From assembly GCA_025454185.1 (NCBI GenBank), contig JALOOY010000141.1, positions 1 to 8,197 of the forward strand: DNA of 8,197 bases, in the 5' to 3' direction. Below the pieces are notes generated by a model. The model was not told the origin of the DNA. It ran no database searches and saw only the letters and a program-made list of their open reading frames with translations. A program made the translations under genes and the position numbers. Below, one piece after another: positions 1-4,747 of the stretch. This DNA comes from Thermodesulfobacteriota bacterium (GTDB taxonomy: Bacteria; Desulfobacterota; RBG-13-43-22). Within the stretch, counting starts at the first letter, position 1. Each line of letters opens with the position of its first letter.

Positions 1-272
1 AACCTGCCTGCACGGATTCATGGTGGTCTGGTAAGCGGTCAGCCCGGATTTCCACGGAACGTCCGCTTTACAAACCGCATAAGCGGCTTACCTGCCTGGT
101 CCAAAGACCTTTCAAGGCTTTCGTAAAATTGTATTGCAGCCGAGCGCCTCCAGGAGCATAAAGCCTTCGGTAGTGGCGAAGGCCAGCGCTGCCAGAGGAA
201 GGCGATCTTCTTCCCGGTCCACATCATTTTGTCTGCGTTGATCTTCCGGATAAAATCTGATAAATATTCTTT
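1..272. other. Lead-in region without a supportable gene
   Basis: No convincing coding region is visible here. An 87-codon frame is open on the - strand (39-302), but its translation is unusually rich in Trp and basic residues, resembles no family I know, and overlaps the start of the downstream + strand gene. A different - strand frame (139-222) gives a short hydrophobic stretch vaguely like the last helices of a TetR-type regulator, but it is bounded by stops. The last 40 bases are AT-rich. TAAAAT at 251-256 could be a -10 box for the gene starting at 273, but no good -35 accompanies it. Confidence 0.5.
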
Positions 273-1085
273 ATGAATATTTATATGGATCTGACTCAGC
301 ATTTCAACACCGGACGCCTGAGAGCGATTCTGAGTTCAGGACAGGCTGTGGTGCTGCACCGCCTGGCGGTCATGAGCAAGGACGGCGACTGGATCGTGAA
401 GGAGGATGACGAGGCGCTGCATCATATTTTGCAAATACTTCATGAAAGCGGCGCGCGCTATCGCTTCAGCGCGCCGCTCGACCGGAGATGGCTGGCCGGT
501 GGCTGGAGTTCCCATTTCGAGTTCACACGGGATCAATTGCGTGTGCGCACCGATTTCGTCTCCCGGCCGCCCCGGATCGGAGCGGAGCGCCTGGCCCGGA
601 TCTGGTCCGACCAGGAAAACCGGGCTTTCCCTTTCGTCAACCTGGTAGATCTTGCGGAACTCAAGAAAACCAATCGTGAAAAAGACTACGCGGTGATTGG
701 TGAGCTTTCACGCCGAATGACCGCTGGGGAAGACCAAGTGCGCTATTCCCGGAGCGCTCGGGAGATACTCGATTTTTTCAGGGAATCTCCTTCCGAGGTT
801 GCAGCACTCCTTGCCGAACGCGGCATCGGGACCAAGGCCCTTAAAAATCGCGAATCCCTCGAAGCCGCGCTCGATGCTGAACGACGCCGACTCATTCATG
901 CCAATGAGCGGCGCCTGGCCCGCTACGCTGCCGCGGCTCGGGCCTGGGTGGAGATCTGGAAAGACGTTGAAAGAGCCTTGGCGGGACTTCCCTTGCTGGA
1001 AGCGCATGGGATTGTTGTCAAACGGGCGGAGGGGGTGTTGCCCTTTACACTACCCGAGGGGACGGACCATGGCGGAGATTCGTGA
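273..1085 (+). CDS. Putative nucleotidyltransferase-fold protein (uncharacterised, 270 aa)
   Basis: I cannot assign a named family, but the layout fits a minimal pol-beta-type nucleotidyltransferase fold. Residues 22-41 read as a G-x-A-x-x-x-H strand and helix followed by KDGDW, where D37 and D39 would be the metal-binding DxD pair. A third acidic residue, D94, lies in a strand reading VRTDF. Residues 124-145 (DLAELKK then REKD) mirror the D-L-x-x-L-K and R-x-K-D motif that closes the domain in AbiEii/MNT-like proteins. Residues 150-235 are Arg/Ala/Glu-rich and probably helical, an extension whose role is unknown. The start is uncertain: the ATG at 273 and the in-frame ATG at 285 both lack a clear Shine-Dalgarno, so a near-leaderless message is possible. 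The gene overlaps the next one by 17 bp, implying co-expression. Fold assignment is inference; activity and substrate are unknown. Confidence 0.7.
   Translation: MNIYMDLTQHFNTGRLRAILSSGQAVVLHRLAVMSKDGDWIVKEDDEALHHILQILHESGARYRFSAPLDRRWLAGGWSSHFEFTRDQLRVRTDFVSRPPRIGAERLARIWSDQENRAFPFVNLVDLAELKKTNREKDYAVIGELSRRMTAGEDQVRYSRSAREILDFFRESPSEVAALLAERGIGTKALKNRESLEAALDAERRRLIHANERRLARYAAAARAWVEIWKDVERALAGLPLLEAHGIVVKRAEGVLPFTLPEGTDHGGDS
1056..1061 (+). promoter_or_regulatory. Ribosome binding site inside the upstream gene
   Basis: GAGGGG lies 7 bases before the ATG at 1069 and within the 3' end of the 270-aa gene. It decides the start of the 65-aa protein. The longer in-frame extension back to 799 is only a shadow of the upstream gene. 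Confidence 0.7.
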
Positions 1086-1266
1086 TGAATTCCTGAGCGA
1101 AGAAGACTTGGATCTCATCAACCTGGCGGATGAAGAACTCGAGGCCTGGTGGGATCTGTGGCTTCACCAGGCCCAGATCACCAACCAGGACGATGAAGCC
1201 ACTTACTCTCATGGCGTCTTTGTCCTGATGCGCGAACCTCGACCGGATCCCGCAACCGCAGGCTGA
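1069..1266 (+). CDS. Small acidic protein, partner of the nucleotidyltransferase-like gene
   Basis: This is a 65-aa protein of unknown function. It is strongly acidic in its first half (many Asp and Glu between residues 3 and 42), with an aromatic helix at residues 27-32 (WWDLWL) and a short Pro-rich tail. It has no membrane segment, signal peptide or recognisable DNA-binding motif. It starts at an ATG with a well-spaced GAGGGG and overlaps the preceding gene by 17 bp, so the two are probably translated from one message. The charge and the tight coupling suggest a protein that binds or regulates its larger, basic-helix-containing neighbour, as small partners of nucleotidyltransferases often do. 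That role is inference only. It could also be an unrelated cytosolic small protein. Confidence 0.65.
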   Translation: MAEIRDEFLSEEDLDLINLADEELEAWWDLWLHQAQITNQDDEATYSHGVFVLMREPRPDPATAG

Positions 1267-1591
1267 GTTCCCGGCCACGGCCAGTGGTCTGTTCACCCGG
1301 GGAAGCCTGCGTTTTTTCCCGGATCAAAATTCCAGACAAACCGGCCCCGGGATAAGCGCTGGTGGCAAAGCCTAAGTGTTCGGGGATCGGCTCTCGGCCG
1401 GTCTACCCAGCCCGCCAGGCTTTAAACTGTTCTTATAGGGATTCTAAGATCGGTATATTCTGATCCTATGGGCTTCATCGGCTATCCTTTCTTCCATGTT
1501 AAAGAATAGCCGGAGTTTATCTCAGGTCAGACTGGACTTCCAAGTACGCCTACCGGAAGCTCACAATCCTCCGCAAGATCCCTTTTCACAG
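1267..1591. other. Gene-less intergenic region between convergent transcription units
   Basis: This stretch separates the + strand pair from the - strand transporter unit, so both units should terminate here. I see no gene. A GC-rich stem (1385-1391 with 1397-1403, including one G-T pair) and a longer stem-loop at 1479-1512 are present. Neither is followed by a T-run on either strand, so no classical intrinsic terminator can be named. Confidence 0.55.
1479..1512. repeat. Imperfect stem-loop in the convergent intergenic region
   Basis: CGGCTAT at 1479-1485 is the exact complement of ATAGCCG at 1506-1512. After one C/A mismatch, CTTT (1487-1490) pairs with AAAG (1501-1504), leaving a 10-base loop. 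It lies about 80 bases past the stop of the universal stress protein gene. It could act as a processing or termination structure, but no T-tract follows. Confidence 0.45.
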
Positions 1592-2533
1592 CTAACACGT
1601 AAACGGCGTCTTGAAAAACTCCGCGTCGGCCTCGTGGGGCAGTTTGACCAGGAGCACGCTGGCCGCGGTGCGGGCGATGATCTCCAGGGGTAGACTGCCC
1701 TTGAAGCGGCGGACCAGGTCGTGGCGCAGGCTGGCCCCCAGCACGATCACGGCTGGGGAGCCGGCGGCCTGCAGGATGAGATCGGCCGGCCGGTCGCCCC
1801 GGAGCCGATGGAAGACCGTTTTCCTGCCGCAATTCCCCAGCCATTCGCCGGCGTGGGCCAGGCATTGTTCGGCTGCCTGGACGGTTTCCGGGCTGTTGGC
1901 GGTTTGCTGGATCCAGAGGATTTCCAGCGGGTCTTTCACGGCGGGCAGCATATGTTTCAAAAAGGGAAAAACCCGGCGGGAGGAGGGCGAGCCGTCGGCG
2001 CAGATCAGAAAGCGGTCGTCCGGCCCCCCTTCCCGGACAAAGAGCAGGGAGGTGTGCAGGTCCAGGATCAGGTTCCGGGTAATATCGCCTGCTAAAAATC
2101 GGGAAAGCCCGGGGCTGGGGGGCGGCGAGGCGATCAGCAGGTGGAAGGACTGTTCGTCCACCAGGCGATTGAGCGTCTCCACCCGGTGGCCGAAGCAGGC
2201 GTAAAAGGGGAGCCGTTCTCCGGCCGGGGTCGTTCCGGTAAAAAGGTGGCCCAGGGGAATATCTTTGATGGTCAGAGAATCCTGGGGCAGCAGAAGACCT
2301 GTTCCGACAAGGTTTTCCAGTGCCTCGACCAGCATCTGCATCCCGGCCGGCAGCCGGTCTTTTTCCTGGAGAGACAGCGGTACTCCCGGAGCAGGCAGGT
2401 CTTCGATGGCCTGGATCCCGGGCTGCACGGTGACCACGGCCAGTTCGGCCCCCAGCCGGGTTCTTAAGGCGGCGGCGAAAGACAGCACCTTGGGAAAGTC
2501 CGTCTTTTCGTCGAGATAGACCAGTATTTTCAT
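1592..2533 (-). CDS. Tandem-domain universal stress protein (UspA family)
   Basis: This is a cytosolic protein of 313 aa, about twice the length of a single Usp domain. Domain 1 spans roughly residues 1-168: it opens with the strand MKILVYLDE and ends with a strand resembling the usual LLVVR. Domain 2 spans about 172-298: it opens with FLICADGSPSS and ends ASVLLVKLP. Family members bind ATP through G-x2-G-x9-G-[S/T]. In domain 2 this reads G266, L269 instead of Gly, and G279-S280, so the loop is one glycine short. In domain 1 the equivalent stretch (136-150) is Pro-rich and the final Gly is followed by Asp. Nucleotide binding may therefore be weak or lost. The start codon overlaps the stop of the SulP gene (ATGA), and no good Shine-Dalgarno precedes it, which fits translational coupling. 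A role in sensing or modulating the transporter is inferred from context. Confidence 0.88.
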   Translation of the reverse strand: MKILVYLDEKTDFPKVLSFAAALRTRLGAELAVVTVQPGIQAIEDLPAPGVPLSLQEKDRLPAGMQMLVEALENLVGTGLLLPQDSLTIKDIPLGHLFTGTTPAGERLPFYACFGHRVETLNRLVDEQSFHLLIASPPPSPGLSRFLAGDITRNLILDLHTSLLFVREGGPDDRFLICADGSPSSRRVFPFLKHMLPAVKDPLEILWIQQTANSPETVQAAEQCLAHAGEWLGNCGRKTVFHRLRGDRPADLILQAAGSPAVIVLGASLRHDLVRRFKGSLPLEIIARTAASVLLVKLPHEADAEFFKTPFTC

Positions 2534-4323
2534 GAGAGGCTCGCTTTGAATTCGGAACCGGTGGGGTCGTCATTCCGGGCGGCTGGGAGGGCACCGGTTC
2601 GGGCCCGGACTCCCGGACCCAAAATCTCCCAATTACCTGTTTTGAGTTGGGGACATTCCTGGAAAATAGTCCGCTCGCAGACGGCACAGACCGTCGGGTA
2701 AAAGGTTTCACGCATGGCGTAGCGTATGGCGGAGCCGGTGGTGTCCTCGAAGACCCGCTGGTTGACGCCGGCCAGGTAGAGATCGCCTCCCCGGCGGCGG
2801 ACCTCTTCGAGCAGCAGTTCCAGCACGTGGACCCCGCTGGCGTCCAGGGTATTGACCCGGTGCATGCGGATCAGCAGGTTGATGATCCGGGGCTGGTTGC
2901 GCAGCCGCCGCAGCAGGTCCTCCTGGACGAAGGCCGCCGAACCGAAGAAGAGCGAACCTTCGATATAGACGATTTCCACCTGCGGGCAATTGTCCTCCAG
3001 GGCGGCGGCTTTCATCTTGCCGGTTTGCAGGTCCGGGATTTCTTCGTAGATCCGCGGCCGGGAGGTCTTGGCCAGGTGCAGGCCAATGGACAGCAGAACG
3101 CCCACATAAATGGCGAATTCGATATTCAGCAGCAGGGTCGAAAGAAAGGTCACCACCAGCACGGCGGCGTCGCCCCGGGTGGCCCGCACGGTCTGCTTGA
3201 TGTCGGCCCAGTGAATCATGTCGTAGGCCACCAGGACCAGGACCCCGGCCAGTCCGGCCAGGGGCAGGCTTCCGGCCAAAGGGGCCGCGGCCAGGACCGT
3301 GGCGGCCACGGCTAAGGCCGAAAGGACGCCGCTGAGGGGTGTCCGGGCCCCGGAGCGGAAATTCACGGCCGAGCGGGTGAAGGACCCGCTCACCGGATAA
3401 CCGGAAAAAAAGGCGGCCGAGAGATTGGCCAGCCCCTGGCCGACGAATTCCCGGTTGATGTTCAGCCGCTGCCGGGTCTGGTCCGCAATGGACTTGGCAA
3501 TGGAAACGGCCTCCACCAGCCCCAGCAGGGCGATGGCCAAAGCCCCGGAAGCCAGTTGCCCCAGGTGGTCCAGCGCCTCCCAGGAAGGAAAATGAAAAGG
3601 AGGCAGGCTGCGGGGGACGGTACCCACCACGGCCACGCCCTTTTCATCCAGGCCAAAAATGGAAACCAGCAGCCCCGCCAGGATCAGAGCGATCAGGGTG
3701 CCGGGCCAGGCGGGCCGGATTTTCTTGACGGCCAGGATGACCGCCATGGTCAACAGGGCCAGGGCCAGGGTGATCAGGTGGGATTGATGCAGGTTTAAGA
3801 GCAGGTGACCAAGGGTAACGACGAAATGTCGACCCTGGGGAACGGTCAGTCCGACCATCCCGGGAAGTTGTTTGAAGGCGATGAGCACGGCGGCGCCCGC
3901 GGTAAAGCCGAGCAGGACAGAGCGGGAGACGAAGTCCAGCAGGTTGCCCAGCCGGGCCGCCCCCATGCCAATCTGGATGAGCCCGGTGAAGGCCGCCAGA
4001 GCGAAGGCCAGTTCGATGTAGGCCGGCGTCCCGCTGGGGGCCAGATTGGCCAGGGAACTGAAGACCACCAGGGATACGGCCGTGGTCGGGCCGGTGATCA
4101 AATGGGCCGAGCTGCCCCAGAGGCAGGCGATCAGGGTGGGGACGATGGAGGCGTAAAGGCCGTACTGCACCGGCAGACCGGCGATGAGGGCGTAGGCCAT
4201 GGACTGGGGCAGGGCCACCACCGCCACCGTCAGACCGGCGAAAAGGTCCGCCTGAAAATGAGGCCGCCGGTAGCGGCGGATCCAGGCGAGGAAGGGAAAG
4301 GAATCGGTCAGTTGAAAAGGCAT
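2530..4323 (-). CDS. SulP-family inorganic anion transporter with STAS domain
   Basis: This inner-membrane anion permease (SLC26/SulP superfamily) has 597 aa counted from the ATG at 4323. Residues ~25-420 are highly hydrophobic with many membrane segments. The family's first-helix signature (LPQSMAYALIAGLP, about 38-51) is present. So are the mid-membrane glutamate in GLVEAVSIA (about E271) and the conserved GLANL, SGS and GARTPLSG stretch (about 297-332). A cytosolic STAS domain covers about 447-554, with DASG at about 494-497, where anti-sigma antagonists carry their phosphorylated serine. The end holds a C-x2-C-x7-C pattern (about 546-557). An in-frame TTG would add six residues, but the ATG is preceded by a GGGA-like site and is preferred. 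The substrate (sulfate, bicarbonate or another anion) cannot be read from the sequence. The stop overlaps the start of the stress protein gene. Confidence 0.93.
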   Translation of the reverse strand: MPFQLTDSFPFLAWIRRYRRPHFQADLFAGLTVAVVALPQSMAYALIAGLPVQYGLYASIVPTLIACLWGSSAHLITGPTTAVSLVVFSSLANLAPSGTPAYIELAFALAAFTGLIQIGMGAARLGNLLDFVSRSVLLGFTAGAAVLIAFKQLPGMVGLTVPQGRHFVVTLGHLLLNLHQSHLITLALALLTMAVILAVKKIRPAWPGTLIALILAGLLVSIFGLDEKGVAVVGTVPRSLPPFHFPSWEALDHLGQLASGALAIALLGLVEAVSIAKSIADQTRQRLNINREFVGQGLANLSAAFFSGYPVSGSFTRSAVNFRSGARTPLSGVLSALAVAATVLAAAPLAGSLPLAGLAGVLVLVAYDMIHWADIKQTVRATRGDAAVLVVTFLSTLLLNIEFAIYVGVLLSIGLHLAKTSRPRIYEEIPDLQTGKMKAAALEDNCPQVEIVYIEGSLFFGSAAFVQEDLLRRLRNQPRIINLLIRMHRVNTLDASGVHVLELLLEEVRRRGGDLYLAGVNQRVFEDTTGSAIRYAMRETFYPTVCAVCERTIFQECPQLKTGNWEILGPGVRARTGALPAARNDDPTGSEFKASLS

Positions 4324-4371
4324 GACATTCCCGCAGGTCAAAAGAGAAAAGCTTTAAACCTTATTTTCCAT

Positions 4372-4389
4372 ACTGGCATAACTGGCATA
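4372..4389. repeat. Perfect 9-bp tandem repeat upstream of the transporter gene
   Basis: ACTGGCATA occurs twice in direct succession, reading TATGCCAGT twice on the transporter's coding strand. It lies about 50-65 bases before the SulP start codon, inside AT-rich sequence where its promoter should be. It may be a regulator binding site, but two short copies can also arise by slippage. Confidence 0.5.
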
Positions 4390-4414
4390 AAAAATTCCAT
4401 ATAAAAGTAAAAAG

Positions 4415-4442
4415 TTGACGACGAGGGGGCCTCCCCTCTAAC
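4415..4442 (+). promoter_or_regulatory. Promoter-like element with embedded palindrome, upstream of the phd remnant
   Basis: TTGACG (4415-4420, five of six consensus bases) is followed after 16 bases by TCTAAC (4437-4442, four of six). Between them GAGGGG (4423-4428) and CCCCTC (4433-4438) form a 6-bp inverted repeat with loop GCCT, which also overlaps the -10. A palindrome in this place is typical of self-repressed toxin-antitoxin operons. The -10 is weak, so this is tentative. Confidence 0.35.
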
Positions 4443-4443
4443 T

Positions 4444-4470
4444 TGTCTATAGTCAAATGTCCATAATCAA
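4444..4470 (+). repeat. Imperfect 13-bp direct repeat before the phd remnant
   Basis: TGTCTATAGTCAA (4444-4456) and TGTCCATAATCAA (4458-4470) match at 11 of 13 positions with a 14-base period. The repeat lies between the promoter-like element and the Shine-Dalgarno of the antitoxin remnant. It may be a leftover operator of the toxin-antitoxin operon. The same segment contains -10-like hexamers (TATAGT and CATAAT). Confidence 0.4.
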
Positions 4471-4485
4471 CTCAGGGAGGGCCAC

Positions 4486-4611
4486 ATGGAAACGTTATCG
4501 GTATCGCAATTCAAGATGACCTTTCTGGCGGTCCTGGAACAGGTCGATAAATAAAAAAAGAAGGTCCTGATTACAAAACGCGGATAGCCGATTGCCGAAA
4601 TCGTTCCGGTC
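4486..4611 (+). pseudogene. Broken Phd/YefM-family antitoxin (5' half only)
   Basis: An excellent Shine-Dalgarno (GGGAGG, 4475-4480) precedes the ATG. The frame reads METLSVSQFK and LAVLEQVDK, then meets TAA at 4552-4554. Reading on in the same frame gives KKKVLITKRG, a TAG at 4585-4587, then PIAEIVPV. This is the N-terminal pattern of Phd/YefM antitoxins (SVSEFK, LEEV, VLITKRGKPVAEIVPV), with a stop in place of two residues and no change of length. The TAG is one base from the Lys codon AAG expected there. The antitoxin's C-terminal toxin-binding half is absent: sequence after about 4611 belongs to the toxin. The 22-residue product before the first stop could not neutralise a toxin. Confidence 0.85.
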
Positions 4612-4612
4612 G

Positions 4613-4732
4613 GGATTTCATCGCGACCCGGCCGATCAAATCATTGCGGCCACTTCCAGGATTTTGGGCCGGCCGCTGCTGACCGCCGACCGTAGAATGC
4701 GGGATTTCTTGGGGATTGAGACCATGTGGTAG
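4613..4732 (+). pseudogene. C-terminal remnant of a VapC (PIN-domain) toxin
   Basis: In a frame different from the antitoxin remnant, the sequence reads FHRDPADQIIAATSRILG, then RPLLTADRRM and IETMW, ending at TAG (4730-4732). This is the last third of a VapC ribonuclease. It contains the third acidic active-site residue (the second Asp of DPAD) and the fourth (the Asp of TAD). The first ~90 residues, with the first two catalytic acids, and any start codon are gone. The junction with the antitoxin remnant lies around 4605-4620. A single deletion of roughly 400 bp from an intact phd-vapC pair would explain it. The remnant ends 15 bases before the convergent end of tex. Confidence 0.83.
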
Positions 4733-4747
4733 TTTTGACCGGGGTTT

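Noticed and set aside
139..222. Short - strand frame resembling the end of a TetR-type regulator
   Set aside because: Only about 28 residues look protein-like, stops bound the frame, and no helix-turn-helix is nearby. Similarity to generic hydrophobic helices is too weak to call a pseudogene.
39..302. 87-codon open frame on the - strand at the left edge
   Set aside because: Its composition is Trp- and Arg-rich and unlike a natural protein, there is no ribosome binding site, it overlaps the start of a better-supported + strand gene, and no family is recognisable.
1385..1403. GC-rich stem (GATCGGC/GCCGGTC) as a terminator for the + strand pair
   Set aside because: The stem is short with a G-T pair, lies about 120 bases after the stop and has no T-run on either side.
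1540..1594. Possible transposase-like tail (WTSKYAYRKL) on the + strand
   Set aside because: About 20 residues with no further supporting motif, and it overlaps the 3' end of the stress protein gene. Chance resemblance is likely.
1527..2711. Long 394-codon - strand frame overlapping the stress protein gene
   Set aside because: Its Pro/Arg/Gly-rich translation is the usual shadow of a GC-rich gene in another frame. The Usp and SulP frames explain this stretch fully.
4324..4341. Upstream TTG start for the SulP gene, adding six residues
   Set aside because: There is no ribosome binding site before the TTG, while the ATG at 4323 has a GGGA-like site and gives a normal SulP N-terminus.
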